NCBI GenBank assembly: GCA_016795505.1
Contig: JAEUHH010000032.1
Location: forward strand, 1-42,361
From: Verrucomicrobiales bacterium
GTDB lineage: Bacteria > Verrucomicrobiota > Verrucomicrobiia > Verrucomicrobiales > DEV007
Reading direction: 5' to 3'
DNA: 42,361 bases
Both the position numbers and the translations under genes were made by a program. The notes under the pieces are model-generated. The model did no database searches, was not told where the DNA came from, and was given only the letters and a program-made list of their open reading frames with translations. How positions within the stretch are numbered: the first letter of the stretch is position 1; each line of letters starts with the position of its first letter. Positions 1-7,038 of this stretch are shown piece after piece.

Positions 1-42
1 CGGATCGTCCCAGCGCACTCCAGGCTCATCGTAATACGGCAT
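1..42 (-). CDS. N-terminus of an unidentified protein, cut by the left window edge
   Basis: On the minus strand an ATG at 42 opens 14 codons to the window edge, reading MPYYDEPGVRWDDP. The codons look natural and no stop interrupts them. Upstream there is only a weak GGAAA-like ribosome site. The family is not recognised from so few residues. The 21-bp dyad array at 263-514 lies upstream of this start, so it could be in its control region. It could also be a chance open stretch. Confidence 0.4.
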   Translation of the reverse strand, partial: MPYYDEPGVRWDDP

Positions 43-262
43 GATTTCCGGGGAAGTTGTTCCCGGCCATCTCAGAAAAAAATCCGCCGTCTGCCAAGCC
101 TTTTTTTCAAAAAAACGCGACCGCTCATCATTTTTTTCCACTCCCGGCGCCCCGCCCATCCAACCGGCGATCAGGAACTGGCTTGTTTCCAGTAAATACA
201 AAAAATAAAGAAAAATGCCGTTTTATGGTGAAAAATCGACGATTCCCTTTCCGGAAACGACA

Positions 263-514
263 TTTCCGGAAAGGGGAACGCCGTTTCCGCTCCCGGAAAG
301 CTCGTTTCCGGCGACGGAATCCACCTTTCCGTTTCCGGAAACCGCGTTTCCGGAAACGGAAAATGCGATTCCCCAAACGGAAATCCCGTTTCCGTGATCG
401 GAAACGCCATTCCGGTCAGTCGAATTCGGCTTTCCGTCCCCGGAAGCGCCCTTTCCGGAGACGGAATTGTCGCTTCTGGAAGTGGAAACGCCCTTTCCGG
501 CCGGCGCCCATCCG
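263..514. repeat. 21-bp tandem dyad array, 12 units
   Basis: Twelve units follow each other at exactly 21 bp, starting at 263, 284, 305, 326, 347, 368, 389, 410, 431, 452, 473 and 494. The consensus is TTTCCGNNNNCGGAA followed by about six variable bases, so most units hold an inverted pair TTTCCG/CGGAA around a 4-bp centre. A partial unit starts at 248. Units at 368, 410, 473 and 494 are the most decayed. Since 21 is a multiple of three, all frames stay open and give heptad pseudo-proteins on both strands. I read it as non-coding. Confidence 0.85.
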
Positions 515-592
515 GCGGGCGGGGTGGGAGTGAATCGAAAGTGGGGCGAAAGTCGGATCGCGCGATCTGGGGCTGGCTGGGCTGGCGCTCAG

Positions 593-1159
593 TCAATCGC
601 GGGGACCCGATTCTGCCTCTGTCTTGTTCGGTGCGACGAACTTGAAGAACTCCGATGCTGTGATCCCATTGGCTACGGACGGCTCCCAATTCTTTTGGGC
701 GGTGAGCTCGATATACCAGGACTCAGTTCGCTCCATGCCGGCATCCGAGTAAACCATGATCGATCCTCGACCATTTGATGCGGACTTCGAACTGAACCAT
801 ACGGCGATTGTCTCGGGGCATTGCTGATCAAAATACCGTCTCAGGTTCTCCTCACTTCGGATCCGCTTGTGAAGAACGTCAAAACTTGAATCGAAGACGT
901 ATCCAGATTCTTCCTTCGTCCAAGAACACTCTGAATCGACTCTTGATGGCACGAATGGAGGGATTACCAATCTCCCACGACCTACCCCGAAGGCTCCGAG
1001 CACCTTGCCGGCGAATCCTCGCCACTTCTCACCGAACCAATTGTCGATTCGGATCACCCTCAGCGTTCCCGGCGCTTCCCGCCGCACAACCGCTTCAATC
1101 ACTGCGCGAACGATTTCGATAAACCGATCATCGTCGTCAGTTGTGGTATTGATGCGCAT
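593..1159 (-). CDS. hypothetical protein paired with an NlpC/P60 gene
   Basis: This reads 188 residues from ATG 1159; an in-frame GTG at 1192 would add 11 residues, and neither start has a clear ribosome site. The family is not recognised. The sequence is soluble-looking, with no signal peptide or membrane segment: an acidic TTTDDDDRF start, a mixed alpha/beta middle and a conserved-looking stretch around WFGEKWRGFAGK. Only a short gap separates it from the upstream NlpC/P60 gene on the same strand, so the two are probably cotranscribed. Both are visibly AT-richer than their neighbours, suggesting joint acquisition. An immunity or accessory role for the hydrolase is possible but unproven. Confidence 0.7.
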   Translation of the reverse strand: MRINTTTDDDDRFIEIVRAVIEAVVRREAPGTLRVIRIDNWFGEKWRGFAGKVLGAFGVGRGRLVIPPFVPSRVDSECSWTKEESGYVFDSSFDVLHKRIRSEENLRRYFDQQCPETIAVWFSSKSASNGRGSIMVYSDAGMERTESWYIELTAQKNWEPSVANGITASEFFKFVAPNKTEAESGPRD

Positions 1160-1217
1160 GGAGGTTTTTGGCAGAACGTCGAGCGCTGGCACCTGCTACT
1201 GGGAGTGCCGCGTCGCA

Positions 1218-1256
1218 ACAGGGTTAAAGGTTGAAATCAAGAGGGTCATTTCGACT
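1218..1256. repeat. degenerate copy of the 22-bp ACAGGGT repeat
   Basis: ACAGGGT at 1218 is followed exactly 22 bp later by AGAGGGT at 1240, the spacing seen in the better copies at 2298, 23861 and 42160. The ATCGG core has decayed. It overlaps the 3' end of the NlpC/P60 gene, whose stop codon is at 1246-1248. The assignment rests on spacing and the heptamers alone. Confidence 0.35.
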
Positions 1257-2016
1257 CGGGGCGGGTAGCCGGTTGTCCACCACCGTCTTGTTCGCTTTTG
1301 TTTTTGTTTTGTGCGAGGAGTTGCCAGCGATGCGTTGTGACTGGTGCGCCAAACCAGCCGTTGTCATCCGTGCGGCCATCTAGAGATGCCACCGCTCCGA
1401 TACCAGGATCCGCTTGAATCCACTGACCATCACCCGCGTAGGCGAGAACATGAATTCCACTCGTGGTCACGGCCAAGTCTCCCGGCACCAACGATGCGTA
1501 GTCCATCTTCTGAATCGTCCCACTCGTTCCAATCGGGCTGGTGTAACTCCGATACCCTTCACCAAGCGCCTTTGCGCTGGCATCAAACCACCACTGCTCG
1601 ATGTATGCGCGAAACGCTTGTCCGTTAAAGTGCTTGATCCCGTATGCCAGTAGTGCATCCCGAAAGGCGCGTCTAGGCAACCCTGAGCAATCAATCCCAC
1701 GGGAACTCTCGCCTCCCCAAAAATACTTCGTGCCCTCGAACTCGCTCATCCGCCGAACGTAATCCTGCCTCAACTCTTCTGGATCGATCTCACCACTCGG
1801 CAGAATGAATGGTATCACCACAAGGAATGGGAACATCAAAGCGATAATCCTCAAAGGCTTGCGCTTCCACCCAAGAATCGTGAATCCGATCCACGCTCCG
1901 ACAATGCAACCCAAGACTGCAAGCTTCAGGATCTTGCTATTAACCGGATTGAGCGGGATCACGAAGATTCCAGCAATGGCACCGAGCGCGAGAATCAGTA
2001 TAAGGCGTCTCCACAT
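1246..2016 (-). CDS. membrane-anchored NlpC/P60-family cysteine hydrolase
   Basis: A 256-residue protein. Residues 1-75 hold about three hydrophobic segments (roughly 4-22, 29-48, 56-73) ending in a short anchor, followed by a papain-like NlpC/P60 domain. The catalytic cysteine is Cys110 in GIDCSGL, the histidine is His189 in SGIHVLAY, and a polar third residue is likely in WIQADPG (Gln201 or Asp203). These proteins usually cut peptidoglycan stem peptides. The N-terminal multi-pass anchor is unusual for a housekeeping endopeptidase, which normally has a signal peptide and SH3 domains. Base composition is lower in GC than the surrounding genes. The downstream gene is probably in the same transcript. 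Confidence 0.8.
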   Translation of the reverse strand: MWRRLILILALGAIAGIFVIPLNPVNSKILKLAVLGCIVGAWIGFTILGWKRKPLRIIALMFPFLVVIPFILPSGEIDPEELRQDYVRRMSEFEGTKYFWGGESSRGIDCSGLPRRAFRDALLAYGIKHFNGQAFRAYIEQWWFDASAKALGEGYRSYTSPIGTSGTIQKMDYASLVPGDLAVTTSGIHVLAYAGDGQWIQADPGIGAVASLDGRTDDNGWFGAPVTTHRWQLLAQNKNKSEQDGGGQPATRPESK

Positions 2017-2296
2017 GGTTTCTTCAGCGAACAGTCCGTTATTCGATTTCGCGATCGGTCGCGATGTTCAGCGAGCGGCGGAGCCGATTCGCTGCAACGA
2101 GCGAGAGTTTACCGTCCGCGCTAAACTTCGGTCAAGGCAGGAATCGGCTTTTTTCTCCGGTGGGGGCAGTGCGGCCGTGGCGCTCCTCAATCGCCGGCCT
2201 CTGGCTGGGATGGGGGCGGCATCGTGTCGTCGCCCGGCGACGGCGGCGGTATCAGCGTGTGAAGTGGCGGTCTCTACCTCGCACGGCTTTCCGATG
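2017..2296. other. intergenic stretch without a supported gene
   Basis: Several short open frames exist here, but they are rich in Arg, Trp and Ser, overlap each other and show no family features. I see no firm promoter or terminator. The stretch leads into the repeat block that begins near 2297. Confidence 0.5.
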
Positions 2297-2297
2297 A

Positions 2298-2353
2298 AAC
2301 AGGGTTGGATCGGCGATGATACCCTCTTTGATCGGCGATGAGACAGGGTCGGA
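2298..2353. repeat. 22-bp repeat cluster (ACAGGGT/ATCGG family)
   Basis: Units in sequence: ACAGGGT-TGG-ATCGG-CGATGAT at 2298-2319 or so, ACCCTCT-TTG-ATCGG-CGATGAG next, then a partial unit starting ACAGGGTCGG near 2343. Spacing is 22 bp. The ATCGG core keeps its direction while the outer heptamer switches between ACAGGGT and its reverse complement. The same family is found at 14044, 23861, 30504 and 42160. Confidence 0.75.
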
Positions 2354-2438
2354 ATGGGGAAGGGCGATGGGCGAAGGAGGCGGGAACGATGTGGTTCGGG
2401 CTGAAGCCCGATCTACTTTTTATCGGGTGCTGATACAT

Positions 2439-2488
2439 CCCGGCGGATTCTTCTCACCATCGTCCCGGCGGATTCTTCTCACCATCGT
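2439..2488 (+). repeat. 25-bp perfect tandem duplication
   Basis: The 25 bp beginning CCCGGCGGATTCTTC and ending CACCATCGT occur at 2439-2463 and again, unchanged, at 2464-2488. They abut the left arm of the inverted repeat and share its CCCGG-GGA edge, so the doubling probably arose by slippage at the edge of that element. Confidence 0.8.
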
Positions 2489-2795
2489 CCCGGAGGGACG
2501 ACGGAAGGAAGCCGGTGGTGAAGAGCAACGGAACCACCGGTCCATGACTCCCCCCAATAGGGCGCCCCGGCAGGGGCGCGAGAAAGGCTTCGGGATCGGG
2601 GCGATTTGCCTTTCGCGACTGTGCTAGGCGGGGTCTATCGCAGAGATCTGCGGTGGGCACTATTCCGCCGCCCCTCCGGGGCGGGGGATTTTTTGGCGGG
2701 TGGAATCCGGTGGTTCCGCTGCGCTTCACCACCGGCTACCTTCCGCGACCCCTCCGGGGCCGTGGCTTGGTCCACGGGGGGGAAGTCGGTCGATC
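2485..2795. repeat. long imperfect inverted repeat element
   Basis: The left arm (about 2487-2557) and right arm (about 2695-2765) are reverse complements of one another over about 70 bp, sharing GCCGGTGGTGAAG, CGGAACCACCGG and a GGAGGG/CCTCCGGGG edge. The centre has further GC-rich palindromic pieces such as GCGCCCCGGCAGGGGCGC. Open frames through it give low-complexity peptides of a kind often mis-annotated in verrucomicrobial and planctomycete genomes. No transposase is present, so this is a non-autonomous or purely structural dispersed repeat rather than an insertion sequence. Confidence 0.7.
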
Positions 2796-2835
2796 GGGTA
2801 TCTGCGATCGGGTATCCGAGGTTTGGGTATTTGAG

Positions 2836-2904
2836 ATTCGAAGATTCGAATTTGTTTCGAATTTAGAGCTTCGGATTTCGGATTTCCGCCGTCAGGCGGC
2901 TTGG
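2836..2904 (+). repeat. 69-bp direct repeat, copy 1
   Basis: Identical over 69 bp to 3013-3081. It contains an AT-rich palindromic part (ATTCGAATTTGTTTCGAAT) and a small perfect hairpin, CCGCC-GTCA-GGCGG, followed by short TTGGCGGC reiterations. No gene is seen between the two copies. Confidence 0.9.
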
Positions 2905-2931
2905 TGGCTTGGCGGCTTGGCGGCCTCGAAT

Positions 2932-2965
2932 CTCACGCAGAGCCACAGAGTCGCAGAGGACTTTG
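2932..2965 (+). repeat. short CACAGAG/GCAGAG-type intergenic motif
   Basis: The stretch CTCACGCAGAGCCACAGAG with a following GTCGCAGAGGAC is an approximate 10-11-bp reiteration of CGCAGAGNCACAGAG. It resembles a motif I know as a common intergenic filler in environmental bacterial genomes. It lies between the two 69-bp repeats and has no identified function. Confidence 0.4.
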
Positions 2966-3012
2966 CGGCTGGACGATAAGGTGTGGCCGCTGCCTGTTTT
3001 GAGCCTTTCGGA

Positions 3013-3081
3013 ATTCGAAGATTCGAATTTGTTTCGAATTTAGAGCTTCGGATTTCGGATTTCCGCCGTCAGGCGGCTTGG
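3013..3081 (+). repeat. 69-bp direct repeat, copy 2
   Basis: An exact copy of 2836-2904, offset by 177 bp. It ends 10 bp before the stop codon of the ABC-2 permease gene on the minus strand. Its CCGCC-GTCA-GGCGG hairpin could slow or end that transcript, although no T-run follows. Confidence 0.9.
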
Positions 3082-3091
3082 CGGCTTGGCT

Positions 3092-3847
3092 TTAGGCTTT
3101 CCACTTCCGGTAGTCGAGCACCTGGTGGGTGAGGGCGAGGAGGAGGATGGTGAGGCTGAGGTAGTAGAGGATGGGGCGGGTGTCGATGAGGCCGTCGCTG
3201 AAGGCGTTCATGTGCTCGATGGACGAGAAATAGGTGAGGGTGGAGGTCCAGACGGAGCCGGACAGGCTGACGAACTGGTGCAGGAAGCCGAGGAAGTAGT
3301 GCAGCATGACGCCGACGAAGGTGATCATGGCGGCGATGAGCTGGTTGGCGGTGACGGCGGAGGCGAAGGTGCCCAGGGCGATGTAGAACAGGCCGATGAG
3401 GAGCAGCCCGAGGGCGCTGCCCCAGAAGGCACCGGGATGGAAGGCGGCTCCCTCGCCGGTGATGCGCTCGAAGAGGAGGAAGAAGCCGAACACGGGCGCC
3501 ATGAGGGCGATGTAGAGGATGACGGTGGCGACGTACTTGCCGAGGATGACCTCCAGGGTGCGAACGGGGGCGGTGAACAGGCCCTCGAGGGTGCCGAGCT
3601 TCCGCTCCTCGGCGAAGAGGCGCATGGTGATGAGGGGGAAGAGGATGAAGTAACCCATCCAGAACCAGCCGGAGGAAAAGAAATTGGCGGCGAGGCTGCG
3701 GGGGCTGACGGCGGCGCGCATGGCCTGCACGAGGCTGGCGAAGAGCCAGCCGTTCATGAAGACAAACAGGGCCATGAGCACGAAGGCGAGGGGGGAGAGG
3801 AAAAAGGACCTCAGTTCTTTCCGCAGGAGGATGAGAAAGGCGCGCAT
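3092..3847 (-). CDS. ABC-2 type transporter permease (GldF/NosY-like)
   Basis: A 251-residue integral membrane protein read from ATG 3847; upstream codons in the same frame are proline- and histidine-rich and not membrane-like, so the later start is preferred. About six hydrophobic helices are visible. The N-terminus (RAFLILLRKELRSFFLSPLA) and the cytoplasmic loop LFAEERKLGTLEGLFTAPV are typical of ABC-2 permeases of the gliding or copper-export type. Such permeases normally work with an ATPase encoded next door. Here the upstream neighbour is a repeat array and the downstream one an inverted repeat, so it stands alone. The substrate cannot be read from the sequence. Confidence 0.85.
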   Translation of the reverse strand: MRAFLILLRKELRSFFLSPLAFVLMALFVFMNGWLFASLVQAMRAAVSPRSLAANFFSSGWFWMGYFILFPLITMRLFAEERKLGTLEGLFTAPVRTLEVILGKYVATVILYIALMAPVFGFFLLFERITGEGAAFHPGAFWGSALGLLLIGLFYIALGTFASAVTANQLIAAMITFVGVMLHYFLGFLHQFVSLSGSVWTSTLTYFSSIEHMNAFSDGLIDTRPILYYLSLTILLLALTHQVLDYRKWKA

Positions 3848-3975
3848 GGCGGGTGGGTCGTGGGGGTGGGGAATCGGAATCGGCCGGCTGAGTGGGAGGA
3901 AGGCAGGACGGATGGACGGTAGAGCGATCGGGAGGGTTGGCAACCGGCGGGTGGGGCGGGGATGGGCGCTAAAGC

Positions 3976-4750
3976 TGGAAAGGAGAAGGAATGCCCACGG
4001 AAGGCACGGAATGTCACGGAAGGATTGGGGGCTTTGACGGGATCTTGGAGACTCGCTTTTTCGGGCCGTTTGATCGTTTTTTCAGTCGGCTCTTTGTTCG
4101 TGGGGCTCCAATTGCAGGGGCTTCCGGATTGAGCACGAAGATCTGGATGGTGGGGGATCTCCAGCAGATTCAGGGAGGCCAGCAGATTGGGAGTTGGAAA
4201 AATCTGCTGGCTTGCCTGAATCTGCTGGAAGCTTGGAAAGAAAAGGGAAGGCCCACGGATGGCACGGAATGTCACGGAAGGGGGAGGGCTTTGAAGGGAT
4301 ACTGGAGAGCTCGCTTTTTCGGGGCGCTTGTTCGTTTTTCCAATCGGTTCTTTGTTCGTGGGGCTCCAATTGCAGGGGCTTCGGGATTGAGCACGACGAT
4401 CTGGAGGTGCGGGATCTCCAGCAGATTCAGGGAGGCCAGCAGATTGGGAGTCGGAAGAAATCTGCTGGCTTGCCTGAATCTGCTGGAAGCCTGGAAAGGA
4501 GAAGGAATGCCCACGGAAGGCACGGAATGTCACGGAAGGATTGGGGGCTTTGACGGGATCCTGGAGAACTCGCTTTTTCGGGCCGTTTGATCGTTTTTTT
4601 CAGTCGGTTCTTTGTTCGTGGGGCTCCAATTGCAGGGGCTTCCGGATTGAACACGACGATCTGGATGGCGCGGGATCTCCAGCAGATTCAGGGAGGCCAG
4701 CAGATTGGGAGTTGGAAAAATCTGCTGGCTTCCCTGAATCTGCTGGAAGT
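3976..4750 (+). repeat. 258-bp tandem repeat, three units, each with a long hairpin
   Basis: Equivalent points GCCCACGG occur at 3993, 4251 and 4509, exactly 258 bp apart, and the array spans about three full units. Each unit holds GGCACGGAATGTCACGGAAG, a T-rich part (CTCGCTTTTTCGGG) and a hairpin whose 29-bp arms pair in 27-28 positions: 4160-4188 with 4201-4229, 4417-4445 with 4459-4487, 4678-4706 with 4719-4747. Loops are 12-13 nt. Open frames in it are repeat translations, not genes. It separates the ABC permease from apbE, both on the minus strand. Confidence 0.9.
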
Positions 4751-4881
4751 TCAAATTCGTGCACTTTTGCTCGCGGCTTTCATGCGTGTGCCCACCCTTC
4801 TATTCTGGAATGGGGCTACCTGCGCCGGATGGTGGGGTGAGACAGGAGGACCTGGCCGGGGCTTTGGCTTCTGGGAGGTGG

Positions 4882-6009
4882 TTACTCCGGTTGGGGCGGG
4901 CTGTCTGTGGCCGGAAAGCCGGAGGAGCGGGTCTCGATGATCTGGCCGGTGGCGTCATCGGCTTCGAGGATGAGGCATTCCACACCCGGCTTGGACTCGA
5001 TGAAGGCAAGGCCTTTTTCCCGTCCGAGGACGCAGACGGTGGTGGCGTAGCTGTCGGTGGTGGTGGCATCGGGGCCGATGACGGTGGCGGCGATGCGGTG
5101 GGTGAGGCCCAGGGCGGTGCGGGTGTCGACGATGTGGGAGTAGCGCACGCCGTCGAGGGTGATGGCCTGCTGGGTGTCGCCGCTGGTGGAGATGGCGGCA
5201 TGGGCGAGGGGCACGGAGCCGGTGAGGGCGCCGGGCTCGGCGCGGTCGTCGGCGACATCGAGGGAGCGGATGCCGACCTGCCAGGCGTCGCGTCCGGGCG
5301 GCGGGTCGCCGAGCACGATATCGCCGCTGGCGGCGACGAGGGCGCGGGGAAAACCGCGCTGGCGGAGGACGGCGAGCGCGGCGTCGGCGGCGTAGCCTTT
5401 GGCGATGCCGCCGAAGTCCAACTGCATGGGATGGGCGAGCAGGCGGACGGCGGGGGTCTCGCGGTCGAGCTCGAGTTTGTCCCAGCCGGTGCGGGCACGG
5501 GCTTCGGCGACGCGGTCGGGAGTGGGCAGGCGGTGATTTTTCCGGGCCTGCCGCCAGAGCCGCACCATGGGGCCGACGGTGATGTCGAAGGCGCCGCCAG
5601 TCTCGCGGGCGAGGGTCTGGGCGCGGTCGAGCAGGGTAAAAAGGTCGGGCGAGACGGGCACGGTGGCTCCCGCTGGCTGGGCGGCGAGGCGGACGATCTC
5701 TGAGTCGGCCTGGTAATCGGAGAAGACGCTCTCGAGGCTGGCGACGCGGGCGAAGGCCTCGCGGGCGGCGGCGCGGGCGGACTCGGCCTGGGAGGGGGCG
5801 GCCCAGAGCCGAGTGGTGAACTGGGTGCCCATGTGCGCCTCCTGAAAGGTCATCAGGGCGGGCGCGTCCTCGTCACCGGCGTCGGCGGCGCTGGCTCCAG
5901 CCGGGGGTGACGCTTCGGCGTCGGATCGATCGGGGCCGCACCCGGCAACGGTGAGGGCGGCGATGCCGGTGAGGGCAAGCCAGCAGGCGCGGCGGAGCGG
6001 GTGGCTCAT
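4882..6009 (-). CDS. apbE: FAD:protein FMN transferase, lipoprotein
   Basis: A 375-residue protein that would attach FMN from FAD to Thr or Ser of periplasmic or membrane redox proteins. The N-terminus is a lipoprotein signal with lipobox LTVAGC (Cys near 24). Family landmarks appear in order: the EAHMGTQFTTRLW start of the domain, GGAFDITVGPMVRLW, DFGGIAKGYAADAA near 195, SGDTQQAITLDGVRYSHIVD near 275-295 with the FMN-transfer Asp, and the metal-site TTTDSYATTVCVLG. It is last in a minus-strand cluster, 2 bp after the binding-protein gene. No Nqr, Rnf, NosR or other known flavinylated partner is in view. Confidence 0.93.
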   Translation of the reverse strand: MSHPLRRACWLALTGIAALTVAGCGPDRSDAEASPPAGASAADAGDEDAPALMTFQEAHMGTQFTTRLWAAPSQAESARAAAREAFARVASLESVFSDYQADSEIVRLAAQPAGATVPVSPDLFTLLDRAQTLARETGGAFDITVGPMVRLWRQARKNHRLPTPDRVAEARARTGWDKLELDRETPAVRLLAHPMQLDFGGIAKGYAADAALAVLRQRGFPRALVAASGDIVLGDPPPGRDAWQVGIRSLDVADDRAEPGALTGSVPLAHAAISTSGDTQQAITLDGVRYSHIVDTRTALGLTHRIAATVIGPDATTTDSYATTVCVLGREKGLAFIESKPGVECLILEADDATGQIIETRSSGFPATDSPPQPE

Positions 6010-6011
6010 GG

Positions 6012-7004
6012 CTATTGCAGCTCGGGATCGCGGTCGGCGTCGGCTTTGCGGTAGAGGGCGGAGTCGATGGGCTGTTCGGCGGGGACTTCCTTGCCGGACA
6101 GGTAGTCGACGATGGACTGCACCGTCTGGCGGCCGATCTTGTCGGGGAACTGGATGGGATCGGCGTAGATTTTGCCTTCCTTGATGGCCTGTTTGCCCTC
6201 GGGCTGGCCATCGAAGGCGATGACGGTGACCTGATCCTGCTTGCCGGCTTTTTCGAGGGCAGCAACGGCGCCGAGGCCGCTGGGGTCATTGATGGCAAAT
6301 ATGCCGACGATGTCGGGATGGGCCTGGAGGGCGTCTTCGGTGGCGCGGAGGGACTTTTCCTTGTTGCCGTCGCCGGGGAGGCGGGCGACGACCTCGATCT
6401 TCGCCTCGGCGGCGGGGCGGCTGGCATTGAAGCGGCCGATGACTTCGTCGAAGCCGCGGACGCGCTCGAGGCAGCTCTCGACGGCGGGAAAGTCGAGCAC
6501 GACGACTTTGCCGCCAGCTTCGCCGATGGCTTCGATCAGGGCTTCGGCAGCGAGCTGGCCGCCCTGGAAATTGTTGGTGCCGATGTGGGAGACGACCTTG
6601 GCCTCGGGGTCCTGGCTTTTGATGTCGAAGGTGAACACGGGAATGCCCGCGGCATTGGCCTCCTTGATGGCGGCGCCGATGGCCTTGCTGTCGCAAGGAT
6701 TGATGGCGATGGCGGCGGCGCCCCGGACGATGAAGTCTTTGACCTGGTTGCGCTGCTTGGCGACGTCGTTGTCACCGCTGAGGTAGAGGACTTCGTAGCC
6801 GTGTTTGGCGGCTTCCTCGGTCATGGCGTCCTGAATGGTCTTGAAAAAGGGATTGGTCAGGGTCAGGCAGGTGGCGGCGATGAGGCCGCGGGAGGCTGGC
6901 TCGGGTGTGGGCGCGACGGGCTCCGGGGTCTTTTTTCCGCAGGCGGCGAGCCCGAAGAGGGTGCCGGCGAGGAGGAGGAGGGAGGGAAGAGCGGGGGCTT
7001 TCAT
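6012..7004 (-). CDS. periplasmic sugar-binding lipoprotein (RbsB-like, Peripla_BP_4)
   Basis: A 330-residue type I periplasmic binding protein with lipoprotein signal (lipobox LAAC, Cys near 22) and a Pro-rich linker. The mature part follows ribose/galactose-type binding proteins: TLTNPFFKTIQDAMTEEAAK, the hinge-associated AAAIAINPCDSKAIGAAIKE, PVFTFDIKSQDPEAKV, the SHIGTNNFQGGQLAAEAL segment, IVGIFAINDPSGLGAVAALE and VIAFDGQPEG. Neither an ABC ATPase nor a permease of the sugar type is adjacent, which is unusual. It may feed a remote transporter or act as a sensor. Only 2 bp separate it from apbE, so they share a transcript. Confidence 0.9.
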   Translation of the reverse strand: MKAPALPSLLLLAGTLFGLAACGKKTPEPVAPTPEPASRGLIAATCLTLTNPFFKTIQDAMTEEAAKHGYEVLYLSGDNDVAKQRNQVKDFIVRGAAAIAINPCDSKAIGAAIKEANAAGIPVFTFDIKSQDPEAKVVSHIGTNNFQGGQLAAEALIEAIGEAGGKVVVLDFPAVESCLERVRGFDEVIGRFNASRPAAEAKIEVVARLPGDGNKEKSLRATEDALQAHPDIVGIFAINDPSGLGAVAALEKAGKQDQVTVIAFDGQPEGKQAIKEGKIYADPIQFPDKIGRQTVQSIVDYLSGKEVPAEQPIDSALYRKADADRDPELQ

Positions 7005-7038
7005 GGGGAGGGGTTTTGGGAACAGGCGGGGCGGGCTG

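Noticed and set aside
248-514. CRISPR array
   Set aside because: No unique spacers of constant length, units are too short and divergent, and no cas genes are present.
57-689. Open frames over the 21-bp array on both strands with heptad FPxxxxE or FRxRKxx patterns
   Set aside because: The period is a multiple of three, so any frame stays open; the peptides mirror the DNA repeat on both strands and have no start context or family.
2439-2795. Insertion sequence with terminal inverted repeats
   Set aside because: No transposase frame lies between the arms and no target-site duplication was seen.
3086-3922. 278-residue plus-strand frame rich in Glu and Gly
   Set aside because: It is the exact antisense of the ABC permease; Glu/Gly/Asp runs are the complement of hydrophobic codons.
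3976-4750. Several 75-240-residue frames over the 258-bp repeats
   Set aside because: They repeat with the DNA unit on both strands (SAGLPESAG, LLASLNLLE) and carry no independent evidence of coding.
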